From assembly GCA_945872375.1 (NCBI GenBank), contig CAMBYR010000023.1:1-14871 (forward strand): 14,871 nt of DNA, in the 5' to 3' direction. This DNA comes from an uncultured Blautia sp. GTDB taxonomy: Bacteria > Bacillota > Clostridia > Lachnospirales > Lachnospiraceae. Below are positions 8,099 to 14,871 of this stretch, piece after piece. Within the stretch, counting starts at the first letter, position 1. Each line of letters begins with the position of its first letter. A model generated the notes under the pieces. That model had not been told where the DNA came from. It was given only the letters and a program-made list of their open reading frames with translations, and did no database searches. Made by a program: the position numbers and the translations under genes.

Positions 8099-9364
8099 GG
8101 CCAGAATGCCAATTATCTGGGATCCTACGGCAATGCTGCAAACACCGTTGTTTTTCCCATGACTGTCGTTGCACTGGCGATCGCTGTTATGATCGGTGAT
8201 GGCTGCTGTGCGTTTGTGAGCATCAGTCTGGGACGAAAGGAGACTGACACAGCCAAAAGGAGTGTGGGAAACTCTGTTGTCATGATCGTGTCAGGCAGTA
8301 TACTCCTGACAGCCATTTATCTGATTTTTGCAGATCAGATCATTGCAATGTTCGGCGGTACTGTAAATGAAGAAACATTCCATCATTCCAGTGAATATTT
8401 CTTCTATATCTCTCTGGGTATTCCGTTTTATATGTTCGGCCAGGCCATGAATCCTGTGATCCGTGCAGATGGAAACCCTAAGTTTGCCATGATCTCCACG
8501 CTTGCAGGAGCCGTGGTCAACATTATTCTGGATCCCATTTTTATTTTCTGCTTCAAGTGGGGAATGATGGGGGCTGCAGTCGCTACGGTGCTTGGTCAGG
8601 TCGTTACGGCAGTCCTTGCCATCTGGTATCTTGGCAATATGAAAACGATCCGTCCCGCAAAGGCAGATTTCCGATTAAGCGGATCTGTCTGCAGCAGAAC
8701 TCTGGTACTTGGTATCACCAGCTTTCTGTCCCAGATCAGTCTGGTAGCAGCCATGGCTGCCATCAATAATATGCTTCGAAAATACGGTGCACTGGATCCT
8801 GTTTTTGGGCAGGCGCAGTATGCTCAGATCCCTATGGCAGTCGTTGGAATTGTCATGAAATTCTTCCAGATCGTCATCTCCATCGTTGTTGGTATGGCGG
8901 CAGGATGTATTCCAATCGTCGGATTTAATATGGGAGCCGGAAAAAAGCAGCGTGTAAAAGCTCTGTTTACAAAATTGCTGGTATCGGAGGCTGCTGTAGG
9001 TGCAGCTGCGTTTGTTATGGTAGAATTCCTGCCCCGCCAGCTGATCAATATCTTCGGAGCGGCAAATGAAAGTACCTATTATACAGACTTTGCCATTAAG
9101 ACATTCAGGGTTTACCTCTGTATGGTGATCCTTGCCTGTGTCAATAAAGCATGCTTCATTTTCCTTCAGGCAATGGGAAAAACAGCAGAATCCACAATCC
9201 TGTCCATGATTCGAGAGGTTGTTTTCGGTGTTGGGTTTGCGCTTCTTCTTCCGGTTTTCTTTGGCCTGGATGGAGTGCTCTATTCGATGCCGGTTTCAGA
9301 TATCCTGACATTTATAGTAGCCATTTTCCTGATCAGGGGGGCTTACAGAGAATTGAAGCAGTGA
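8099..9364 (+). pseudogene. MATE-family multidrug/Na+ antiporter, 5'-truncated
   Basis: MATE homology begins at about 8111 (NYLGSYGNAANTVVFPMTVV) in a frame that is closed upstream by TAA 8096-8098. It continues through GDGCCAFVSISLGRKE, MNPVIRADGNPK, DPIFIF...WGMMGAAVATVLGQ and GFNMGAGKK to TGA 9362-9364. About 418 residues remain, where the family has about 450; the missing part is the N-terminal tail and first membrane helix (about 50 residues). The first in-frame ATG, at 8159, lies inside the second helix region and has no ribosome site. The ATG at 8106 reads a different frame that stops at 8162. A strong promoter remains 30-70 bases upstream, so the deletion removed the start region and kept the promoter. 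The transporter would have been a 12-helix inner-membrane drug/cation antiporter; this copy is most likely inactive. The rest of the frame is undamaged, which suggests recent loss. Confidence 0.75.
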
Positions 9365-9385
9365 CATCCCTCCGGACAGCAGAAG

Positions 9386-9422
9386 AAAAAAAAGACAGCA
9401 GTTATGAGACCGCTGTCTTTTT
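9386..9422. terminator. Bidirectional terminator between two convergent MATE genes
   Basis: AAAAAGACAGC (9389-9399) pairs with GCTGTCTTTTT (9412-9422) around a 12-base loop, giving A/T tracts on both sides so that it works in both directions. The TAA stop of the minus-strand MATE gene (9402-9404) lies in the loop, so the hairpin overlaps its last codons. Confidence 0.85.
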
Positions 9423-10739
9423 CTTTCTGGTGATATGATAATATGCAATGGAAAGCGGAATACAGGACCCGATCCATGCGAGCGGATTTGCCATGGCGGC
9501 CCCTGCAAAACCAAGCTGTCCTGTGAGAAGAAGGGCGGCAGCCGTACGCATGACCAGTTCCATGGTACCGGCAATGGTGGGTGCCATGCCGTTTCCCATT
9601 CCCTGCAGGGTGAAACGATAAATGAACAGAAGCCCCAGAACCCAGTACATGGATCCATTGATGATGAGATAAGTCTGTGCCAGCTTCAGAACCTCCGTCT
9701 CTGCTTCTCCGACAAAGACAGCCGCCAGCCTGCTTCCGAAAAAGATATTGACAGCGCCCATGATGATACTGAAGGCCAGAGACATCAGGATACACTGGAA
9801 AACACCCTTTCGCACACGATCCATTTTTCCGGCACCGTAATTCTGTGCAGAATAAGTGGACATGGCGGCTCCCAGAGAATTCAGCGGAAATGTTGCCAGA
9901 GTGTCGATTTTCTGGGCAGCTGTGTAGGCGGCCACCGATACGGCACCAAGGCTGTTCAGCGCAACCTGAAGAATCAGTGCGCCGATGGCGATAATGGACA
10001 TTTGAAAGGCCATGGGAAGCGCAATTCTCAAATGGCGGGTCATATCGTTTCCGGTAAGATAAAAATCTTCTCTGGAAAGCTGAAGCATCGGCATTTTGCG
10101 TGCAATATAGAAACAGCAGCAGATACCGGATACAAGCTGGGAAAATACGGTTGCCACTCCGGCACCGGCCACACCCATATGGAAAATCCTGATCAGCAGG
10201 ATATCAAGGGCAATGTTGATACAGCAGGCAAATGTAAGGAAATAAAGGGGAACCCTGCTGTCTCCAAGTGCACGCATGATGCTGGAAACAAGGTTAAAAA
10301 GTACTGTGGCTGAAATACCGAGAAAAATGATTCTGAGATAAGAAACGGCATCATCCAGAATTTCTGCAGGCGTATTCAGCAGCATCAGAGCAGGACGTGT
10401 GAGAAATAAGGCGAGGACGGTCATGATGACTGCCACTGCACAGGAAAGCACAATTCCTGCTGCAAAGCTTCTTTTTACTTCTTTGAAATTCTGTGCGCCA
10501 AAGCTCTGCGCAGCGGGAATAGTCAGACCGGAGGTAAAACCGGTGACAAATCCAATGATAAAAAAGTTCAGGCTGCCGGTGCAGCCGACTGCAGCCAGTG
10601 CGTCCACACCGATGGTACGTCCTACAATCAGGGTATCCGCCATATTATAAAATTGCTGAAACAGATTACCGATGATCAACGGGAGTGAAAAGAAAAAAAT
10701 CAGTTTTGCCGGATTTCCGGATGTCATACTTTTGGACAT
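9402..10739 (-). CDS. MATE-family efflux transporter
   Basis: This 445-residue protein is the usual length for the multidrug and toxic compound extrusion family. These are inner-membrane antiporters that expel cationic drugs using a Na+ or H+ gradient. It starts MSKSMTSGNPAKLI followed by FFSLPLIIGNLFQQFYNMADTLIVG, the typical first helix and loop of the family. About twelve helices in two pseudo-repeated halves follow, with MRALGDSRVPLYF at the end of helix 4-5 and YSAQNYGAGK in the second half. The start is supported by AAAGGAG (10745-10751) 5 bases before the ATG. The substrate cannot be told from sequence. It faces the truncated MATE gene, shares its terminator, and is intact. The two are clearly different subtypes, not a recent duplication. 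Confidence 0.93.
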   Translation of the reverse strand: MSKSMTSGNPAKLIFFFSLPLIIGNLFQQFYNMADTLIVGRTIGVDALAAVGCTGSLNFFIIGFVTGFTSGLTIPAAQSFGAQNFKEVKRSFAAGIVLSCAVAVIMTVLALFLTRPALMLLNTPAEILDDAVSYLRIIFLGISATVLFNLVSSIMRALGDSRVPLYFLTFACCINIALDILLIRIFHMGVAGAGVATVFSQLVSGICCCFYIARKMPMLQLSREDFYLTGNDMTRHLRIALPMAFQMSIIAIGALILQVALNSLGAVSVAAYTAAQKIDTLATFPLNSLGAAMSTYSAQNYGAGKMDRVRKGVFQCILMSLAFSIIMGAVNIFFGSRLAAVFVGEAETEVLKLAQTYLIINGSMYWVLGLLFIYRFTLQGMGNGMAPTIAGTMELVMRTAAALLLTGQLGFAGAAMANPLAWIGSCIPLSIAYYHITRKKKTAVS

Positions 10740-10751
10740 AGAGTCTCCTTT

Positions 10752-10775
10752 GGATATTCTTTATGGAATATATCC
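10752..10775 (-). promoter_or_regulatory. Hairpin directly before the MATE ribosome binding site
   Basis: In the minus-strand transcript, GGAU(AU)AUUC pairs with GAAUAUCC around a CAUAAA loop: eight pairs with a 2-base bulge, immediately 5' of AAAGGAG. It could affect translation initiation of the MATE gene; this is inference from position only. Confidence 0.4.
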
Positions 10776-10793
10776 TTTTCTATTTTAAATATT

Positions 10794-10875
10794 AAAAAAA
10801 AGGTGTACTTTCCTGTGATTTGGATGTACAATCATGTATACACGGCCGGGGCCTTTCTATGACAGGATCACATCC
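10794..10875 (-). ncRNA. Candidate structured leader RNA upstream of the MATE gene
   Basis: Read on the minus strand, 5' GGAUGU (10875-10870) can pair with ACAUCC (10827-10822), and UCCUGU (10867-10862) with ACAGGA (10816-10811). The two helices interleave, as in an H-type pseudoknot or two exclusive states. UGUGAU (10872-10867) can instead pair with AUCACA (10819-10814), and GGAU-GUG-AUCC can fold locally. The region ends in GUACACC followed by eight U residues, with UGUAC/GUACA able to form a weak terminator-like stem. A promoter at 10898-10925 would give a leader of about 150 bases. I do not recognise a known riboswitch class. The pairings are seen; a regulatory function is inference. Confidence 0.35.
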
Positions 10876-10897
10876 TCCAACGAACAGCACGGCTTTT

Positions 10898-10925
10898 ATT
10901 ATATCCGGTTTGATTAAAAATGCAA
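10898..10925 (-). promoter_or_regulatory. Candidate promoter for the minus-strand MATE gene
   Basis: On the minus strand, a perfect TATAAT (complement of 10898-10903) lies 16 bases from TTGCAT (complement of 10920-10925). Transcription would start near 10891, leaving a long leader before the start codon at 10739. The -35 matches only 3 of 6. It overlaps the 5' region of the divergent apbE-type gene. Confidence 0.45.
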
Positions 10926-10935
10926 CAGGAAAATG

Positions 10936-10941
10936 AAAGGA
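10936..10941 (+). promoter_or_regulatory. Ribosome binding site that decides the apbE-type start
   Basis: AAAGGA lies 9 bases before ATG 10951. The in-frame ATG 10933 has only AGGA two bases away, too close to work, so 10951 (MKKRGILCG) is preferred; it also gives a cleaner membrane-anchor N-terminus. Confidence 0.65.
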
Positions 10942-10950
10942 TTTTCGATT

Positions 10951-11994
10951 ATGAAAAAGAGAGGGATTCTGTGTGGAATTCTGATTATTCTGGCAATAAT
11001 TGCGGCTGTTTTCCTTTTTCAAATAGGAAGGAAGCAGGAGGAAATCTCCTGTACGGAACAGCTTTTTGCGATGGATACTTATATGGAATTTACAGCTTAC
11101 GGAAAAAACAGTGAACAGGCAGTGAAGAAAGCGGCAGAAAAAATTCGGGATCTGGATGCGCTTCTGTCCACAGGAAAAGAGGAAAGCGAGATCGGTCAGC
11201 TGAACCGGAAGGGTTCTCTGGAAGTATCAGAGGAAACAGCCTCCATTTTTCAGAAATCAACAGAAATCTATGAGAAAACAGACGGCCTCTTTGACTTCAC
11301 CATTTATCCTCTGATGGAGCTCTGGGGATTTGCGGATAAAAACTATCATGTTCCCTCGGAGAAAGAACTGGAAGAAGTGCTTCCACTGGTGAATGCTTCT
11401 CTGGTAAAGCAGAAAGCATTGGAAAACGGCAGAGCAGAGGTTACACTGAAAGAGGGTCAGAAGGTGGATTTTGGAGGAATCGCCAAGGGATATGCTTCTG
11501 CGGCACTGATGGAGATCTACCGTCAGGAGGGAGTTCTTTCCGGTATGGTATCACTGGGCGGCAATGTGCAGGTGCTTGGAGAGAAACCGGACGGAACAGG
11601 ATGGAAGATCGGGATCCGAAGCCCCAGTCAGGGAAGCAGCGAATGGATTGCCGCAATTACGGTAAAAGACCGGGCAGTGGTGACCTCCGGAGGATATGAG
11701 CGCTTTTTTGAGGAAAATGGAAAAACCTATATTCATATTCTGGATCCCCGCACCGGTCTGCCGGCCGACAGCGGTCTTCTGTCGGTGACGATCGTATCGC
11801 CGGACGGGATACTGGCAGATGCTCTTTCTACTTCTCTTTATATTATGGGAAGAGAGGATGCGGCAGAGTACTGGAGAACACATCGGGAAGAATTTGATAT
11901 GATCCTTCTGGATACGGATCATCATTTCTGGGTAACGGAGGGCATTTCCGATGTATTTGATTCGGATCTGGAGTGGGAGATCATTTCCGCCTGA
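10951..11994 (+). CDS. apbE: FAD:protein FMN transferase, membrane-anchored
   Basis: The product is 347 residues. ApbE-family enzymes use FAD and Mg2+ to attach FMN covalently to a Thr/Ser of target proteins such as RnfG/RnfD, Nqr subunits or FMN-binding-domain reductases. Residues 1-22 form a signal/anchor (KKR, then GILCGILIILAIIAAVFLF). There is no convincing lipobox, so it is probably held in the membrane by this helix with the enzyme outside. Visible family motifs are MDTYM at 41-45, DFGGIAKGYA at 173-182, SLGGNVQVLG, SGGYERFF, HILDPRTG with H262 and D265, and DALSTSLYIMG with D290 and T294, the usual divalent-metal site. The length is normal and the frame intact. No flavoprotein target gene lies in the window. 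The small gene 49 bases downstream shares the transcript, and the pair is closed by the terminator at 12314-12348. Confidence 0.94.
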   Translation: MKKRGILCGILIILAIIAAVFLFQIGRKQEEISCTEQLFAMDTYMEFTAYGKNSEQAVKKAAEKIRDLDALLSTGKEESEIGQLNRKGSLEVSEETASIFQKSTEIYEKTDGLFDFTIYPLMELWGFADKNYHVPSEKELEEVLPLVNASLVKQKALENGRAEVTLKEGQKVDFGGIAKGYASAALMEIYRQEGVLSGMVSLGGNVQVLGEKPDGTGWKIGIRSPSQGSSEWIAAITVKDRAVVTSGGYERFFEENGKTYIHILDPRTGLPADSGLLSVTIVSPDGILADALSTSLYIMGREDAAEYWRTHREEFDMILLDTDHHFWVTEGISDVFDSDLEWEIISA

Positions 11995-12043
11995 ATAGTT
12001 ACAGGAAAAGAACAAATGAATTTGAGAAAGGAGAAGCTGCGGC

Positions 12044-12301
12044 ATGGAAGAATTATATGAGCTGATCGAAAAGAAAATCAGAAAGGCAGGATATCCGGGC
12101 AGGGTGGACGGAAAGGAATTTTATGAGGACGTCAGTGCACAGGCTGATGAACATGAAAACGGTACCTATCTTTTTCTGATAAAGAAGACGGATACCATAT
12201 GCTATAAAGGATGTATGGAAATTATGGATGATCAGTTTGATCTTCATTATGTGGACATTCATGATGGAGATCAGATATATCATGTGGAATTTGATGACTG
12301 A
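12044..12301 (+). CDS. Small acidic protein of unknown function
   Basis: This 85-residue protein has a good start: AAAGGAG at 12027-12033 is 10 bases before ATG 12044. It lies 49 bases after apbE on the same strand, ahead of a shared terminator, so the two are probably one transcript. The N-terminal helix (EELYELIEKKIRKAGYPG) is followed by a predicted beta-rich part ending in a strongly acidic tail (HDGDQIYHVEFDD). There is no signal peptide or membrane helix, so it should be cytoplasmic. I do not recognise a named family. The ORF is believable from its ribosome site, spacing and position; a functional tie to flavin transfer is not shown. Confidence 0.75.
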   Translation: MEELYELIEKKIRKAGYPGRVDGKEFYEDVSAQADEHENGTYLFLIKKTDTICYKGCMEIMDDQFDLHYVDIHDGDQIYHVEFDD

Positions 12302-12313
12302 TCGGAATGTCAG

Positions 12314-12348
12314 AAAACGCCTCCTGTCGAATTGACGGGAGGCGTTTT
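12314..12348. terminator. Bidirectional terminator between the apbE operon and the propeller gene
   Basis: A 15-pair stem, AAAACGCCTCCTGTC (12314-12328) with GACGGGAGGCGTTTT (12334-12348) including one T-G pair, has a 5-base loop. A residues on the left and T residues on the right let it serve both convergent transcripts. Confidence 0.92.
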
Positions 12349-12362
12349 ACATGATGTGTTTT

Positions 12363-14141
12363 TCAGGAAAGCTTCAGTCCGTGAATGCCGACATCACGGG
12401 TTCCGATCACAACCATATTTTCATAGACAGCCGGAGATGCTTCAATCGCACCTTGTGTCAGGATGAGGGAATCATAGGTTTCGCCTGTTTTTCCGTTGAG
12501 CAGATAGACCTTGCCGCCGCAGGAGCAGTAAAGGACGGCACCGCTTCCGTCGGAATTATAGATGCATACAGGAGAGGACCAGGCATAATAGGCCTTGTGT
12601 TCCCATTGAATTTCACCGGTTTGTTTGCTGATGCAGGTAAGAACACCGTCATAAGCCTCGCCGGTTCTGGCAACGGTGACATAAATATAGTCCGAGAGAT
12701 CATTGGCCCCGGGAGCGATGGTAGACTGTACGCCTCCGGATACGCCGTTTTCCGTATAGCATTCGTAGGAGGTTTTCCAGACGATTTCACCGGTTTCTGC
12801 ATCTATTTTCCAGATGGGGATTTCTGCTGTATCATAGCTTCTCCATCCAAGATGGAAGGATGTGCTCACATACAGATAGAGATGTCCATCCTCCACAGAA
12901 AGCACCGGAGTGGAATTGGAGTCATCCAGAGTATCCTGTACCCAAACAAGCTGAAGGGTATTCAGATCCAGACACATAAGATTTCCGCCGTTGTCTGCCA
13001 CAAAGAGATATCCCTGGTAAACCGCTGCGCTGGTTTCCATGCCCACCCAGTAGGACTCCAGACTGGTACGTTTTCCGTAATAATGCCATTTGACGATATT
13101 TCCCGGATTGATAGAGAGGGTGCCTGCCTCCGGATCATACAGGGTGTTCAGCTTCATCAGATAGAGGATTCCGTTTTCTCCGGGGTAAATCAGCGTATCG
13201 GTTTCGGCATCCACCAGTGCGGAGGAGTCAAAGTAACTGAGTGAACCGCGAAGAGAGAAGGGATCATTATCGCCAAAGGTGTACATAACACTGCCATCCA
13301 GAAGATTCACGATAAATACTCTGGCAGTTCCATTGTTGCTGTCATAGCCGGCGCCCACATACAGAATCGGATAGCCTCTGGGATCCAGAGCACCGGAGCC
13401 TTTGAAGGTGTAGCCCAGATACAGGGCATCTCTGGTTTCCTTCCCGGAAGAGAGATCCATAAAATAGACATATCCATCCATGCAGGCATAAATGACTTCC
13501 ACCAGATCATCGTCTTCTTTGGCCCAGTCATACATGTTCATGGCCTGCTTTGTTTCTTTGGGCCATCGTGCCAGGAGCGGCTGTCCCGTCCATCCGCTTC
13601 CGGACCAGTTTGCATCACCGTATGTAAGGGATCCGGTGCTTATCGACCAGATGTCCTCCATTTTATAATCTTTCATTTCCGCATAGCCGCAGGAGGCACT
13701 GTCGCGGAAATTGTTTCCACGGAAGGTGACCAGTCCATCCACGGAGGTATATTCCTCCCCGCTTCCGAAGCTGATGGTTTCCAGAGGATGATAATCACTG
13801 AGGCTTGCAAGCGTCGTGCCGTCCACATTGATTTCCGTATAATCGATCAGATTGGAAGGAGTGGTTTCTTCGGTGCAGTGAGGCTGGAAAACGATTCCCT
13901 GTTGTTCCTGAGGGGTGATTTCTTCTGTTTCCTGCTGTTCTGCCATTTCTGCAGACAGTTCTGCAGACAGCTCTGCAGCCGGCTCTGTCCGGGAAATTCC
14001 GGTGAGTTTTATGACAGCTAGCACGATCAGTGCAAGGACGATTAAAACACCTTCCAGCATCAGAAGCCGCTGAAGGATGTCAGGTTTCTTCTTCGTATTT
14101 CTTTTTTTCCGAAGCTGTCCGGAAGCTTTTTTCTTTTTCAT
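12363..14141 (-). CDS. Membrane-anchored PQQ-like beta-propeller repeat protein
   Basis: The product is 592 residues. AGGGAG (complement of 14148-14153) is 6 bases before the ATG. A Lys/Arg-rich cytoplasmic tail (1-27) and one membrane helix (about 29-47, LEGVLIVLALIVLAVIK) are followed by a low-complexity Ala/Glu/Ser linker with AELS repeats (56-68). The rest is extracellular beta-propeller, introduced by TFRGNNFRDSASCG (139-152). Blade-like repeats show the PQQ/WD-like pattern: GYVYFMDLSSGKE, NGILYLMKLNTL, GNLMCLDLNTLQLVW, IPIWKIDAETGEIVW, GVLTCISKQTGEIQWEH and GKVYLLNGKTGETYDS. Enough repeats for a propeller of seven or eight blades are present. Real PQQ binding is unproven, because many such proteins (BamB-like) use the fold for protein or glycan contacts. 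The role is unknown. It is transcribed divergently from the GNAT gene, from its own promoter. Confidence 0.88.
   Translation of the reverse strand: MKKKKASGQLRKKRNTKKKPDILQRLLMLEGVLIVLALIVLAVIKLTGISRTEPAAELSAELSAEMAEQQETEEITPQEQQGIVFQPHCTEETTPSNLIDYTEINVDGTTLASLSDYHPLETISFGSGEEYTSVDGLVTFRGNNFRDSASCGYAEMKDYKMEDIWSISTGSLTYGDANWSGSGWTGQPLLARWPKETKQAMNMYDWAKEDDDLVEVIYACMDGYVYFMDLSSGKETRDALYLGYTFKGSGALDPRGYPILYVGAGYDSNNGTARVFIVNLLDGSVMYTFGDNDPFSLRGSLSYFDSSALVDAETDTLIYPGENGILYLMKLNTLYDPEAGTLSINPGNIVKWHYYGKRTSLESYWVGMETSAAVYQGYLFVADNGGNLMCLDLNTLQLVWVQDTLDDSNSTPVLSVEDGHLYLYVSTSFHLGWRSYDTAEIPIWKIDAETGEIVWKTSYECYTENGVSGGVQSTIAPGANDLSDYIYVTVARTGEAYDGVLTCISKQTGEIQWEHKAYYAWSSPVCIYNSDGSGAVLYCSCGGKVYLLNGKTGETYDSLILTQGAIEASPAVYENMVVIGTRDVGIHGLKLS
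13947..13977 (-). repeat. Tandem 12-base repeat in the linker of the propeller protein
   Basis: TTCTGCAGACAG occurs at 13947-13958 and again at 13959-13970, with a third partial copy to 13977. On the coding strand it encodes AELS-type units (AAELSAELSAEMAE). Such short tandem repeats can change copy number by slippage in whole 4-residue steps, altering linker length without breaking the frame. Confidence 0.8.
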
Positions 14142-14194
14142 ACTGTTCTCCCTGTTTTCCTGAATAGGAACGTAAATGATTTCTGTTAAACTAT

Positions 14195-14223
14195 ATTATA
14201 GGGATATTTTTATTTTTTCGCAA
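14195..14223 (-). promoter_or_regulatory. Promoter for the beta-propeller gene
   Basis: On the minus strand a perfect TATAAT (complement of 14195-14200) is 17 bases from TTGCGA (complement of 14218-14223), with an A/T-rich spacer. Transcription should start near 14188, leaving a leader of under 50 bases. Confidence 0.7.
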
Positions 14224-14231
14224 GACTCTGC

Positions 14232-14260
14232 TGGAAAAGAATGCCTGCCTATGTTAAAAT
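14232..14260 (+). promoter_or_regulatory. Promoter for the GNAT acetyltransferase gene
   Basis: TAAAAT (14255-14260), with an extended TG at 14252-14253, is 17 bases from TGGAAA (14232-14237; 4 of 6). It lies back to back with the propeller promoter, 9 bases away, so one regulator could affect both. Confidence 0.55.
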
Positions 14261-14284
14261 GAATTCCATCATTTTCGTAAAAAT

Positions 14285-14299
14285 GAAGATCTGATCTTC
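14285..14299 (+). promoter_or_regulatory. 15-base palindrome in the GNAT leader, possible operator
   Basis: GAAGATC-T-GATCTTC is a perfect 7-base inverted repeat around one base. It is about 25 bases downstream of the -10 element and 9 bases before the ribosome site. With a one-base centre it cannot form a normal RNA hairpin without opening pairs, so a DNA-binding dimer site is the more natural reading. Confidence 0.35.
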
Positions 14300-14322
14300 A
14301 GAGCGACGGGAGGACGAGACAT

Positions 14323-14871
14323 ATGGAGAGTGTAAAAAAAATGAAATCAGGCTCAGAAATAGAGATTCAGCAGATTTCCGGGGAATTCCTGGATGAGGCA
14401 GTGGAGGTCATCGAAAAGGCATGGAATGCCATGGATCGAAAAGAATGGTTTGTGGTTGACGGAAAAGAAGTGTATGAAGCTTATCTGAAACGGGGAGAGG
14501 CTCTTCTTTATCGGGCTTATGATCCTGTCTGCCGGAAAACGGCGGGAGTATTTCTGGCAGTGCTGCCGGGAAATTCTTCTGAAAATATGGGAAGGGACAT
14601 CGGTCTTTCCGAAACAGAACTGGAGAGTGTGGCACACATGGATACTGCGGCAGTCCTTCCGGAGTATCGGGGCAGGGGACTGCAGTACGCATTAATGCAG
14701 AAAGCGGAAAGTGACCTGAAGGAAAGAGGTTACCGGACACTGATCTGTACCGTTCATCCGGATAATAAATTCAGCAGGGAGAACATTCGCCGCCAGGGTT
14801 ATGAACTGGCGGCTGTGAAAGAAAAATACGGTGGTTTTCTCCGGGAAATCTGGGTACGGGGTCTGACCCCA
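14323..14871 (+). CDS. GNAT-family N-acetyltransferase (runs off the window end)
   Basis: An open frame of 183 codons begins at ATG 14323, 8 bases after GGGAGGA (14308-14314), and has no stop before the window edge. The acetyl-CoA-binding motif A is clear: VLPEYRGRGLQYALMQKAE, with RGRG at 116-119. It is preceded by the beta-4 strand VAHMDTAAV and followed by YRTLICTVHPDNKFSRENIRRQGYE, the usual motif B with Asn and the following helix. GNAT enzymes move an acetyl group from acetyl-CoA to an amine; the substrate here is not evident. The catalytic core is complete, so only a few residues should be missing. The last codons overlap a GC-rich palindrome at 14858-14870. Confidence 0.85.
   Translation, partial: MESVKKMKSGSEIEIQQISGEFLDEAVEVIEKAWNAMDRKEWFVVDGKEVYEAYLKRGEALLYRAYDPVCRKTAGVFLAVLPGNSSENMGRDIGLSETELESVAHMDTAAVLPEYRGRGLQYALMQKAESDLKERGYRTLICTVHPDNKFSRENIRRQGYELAAVKEKYGGFLREIWVRGLTP
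14858..14870. repeat. GC-rich palindrome at the window edge
   Basis: GGGGTC-T-GACCCC is a perfect 6-base inverted repeat in the last codons visible of the GNAT frame (RGLTP). It may be the start of a terminator or of a dispersed repeat; what follows is outside the window. Confidence 0.5.

Noticed and set aside
7965..8162. Short ORFs over the hairpins and MATE promoter
   Set aside because: They run through inverted repeats and a promoter, lack domains, and end in the wrong frame of the MATE gene.
8159..9364. Intact 401-residue MATE protein starting at ATG 8159
   Set aside because: There is no ribosome site, the start is inside conserved MATE sequence (homology continues upstream to about 8111), and the first helix would be missing.
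9435..10313. A 292-codon plus-strand open frame opposite the second MATE gene
   Set aside because: Its Gly/His/Lys/Gln-rich, non-membrane composition is the antisense shadow of the MATE gene, and it has no ribosome site.
12351..13244. A 297-codon plus-strand open frame opposite the propeller gene
   Set aside because: It is antisense to well-supported blade repeats, starts inside or beside the terminator, and has no domain.

Overview
The window looks like chromosomal DNA of a low-to-moderate-GC member of the Bacillota, most likely a gut Lachnospiraceae-type Clostridia. The grounds are strong AGGAGG-type ribosome binding sites, sigma-A-like promoters, T-tract hairpin terminators and the gene families present. 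The lineage is inferred from gene content only. I see no rRNA, tRNA, CRISPR array, transposase, integrase or phage gene.

Region 1 (1-1215) holds the tail of a GGDEF (diguanylate cyclase) gene and a seven-helix membrane protein with an HD-GYP domain, a cyclic-di-GMP signalling pair. The HD-GYP domain has lost its centre, including the GYP motif. Region 2 (1291-7936) is a glycan-degradation stretch. It has a GH2 beta-galactosidase broken by a frameshift and small deletion near 2250, a strong terminator, a short remnant of a uroporphyrinogen-decarboxylase-family gene (two pieces in two frames), and an intact 1040-residue GH38 alpha-mannosidase. Region 3 (7971-9364) has hairpins, an excellent promoter, and a MATE transporter gene that lacks its start and first membrane helix.

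Region 4 (9386-10950) is an intact MATE transporter on the minus strand. It converges on the broken one at a shared terminator, and it has a possible 150-nt leader with competing or pseudoknot-like helices. Region 5 (10951-12348) is a membrane-anchored ApbE flavin transferase followed by a small acidic protein of unknown function, closed by a bidirectional terminator. Region 6 (12363-14871) is a membrane-anchored PQQ-type beta-propeller protein (minus strand), transcribed divergently from a GNAT acetyltransferase that runs off the window end.

The most notable pattern is that four plus-strand genes within about 7.3 kb (HD-GYP, lacZ, the URO-D remnant, MATE) each carry an internal or 5' deletion, while the genes between and after them are intact. 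This is either clustered gene decay or a sequencing or assembly problem; reads would decide. I did not find a clearly new defence or biosynthetic system. The best candidate for something undescribed is the structured leader at 10794-10875.
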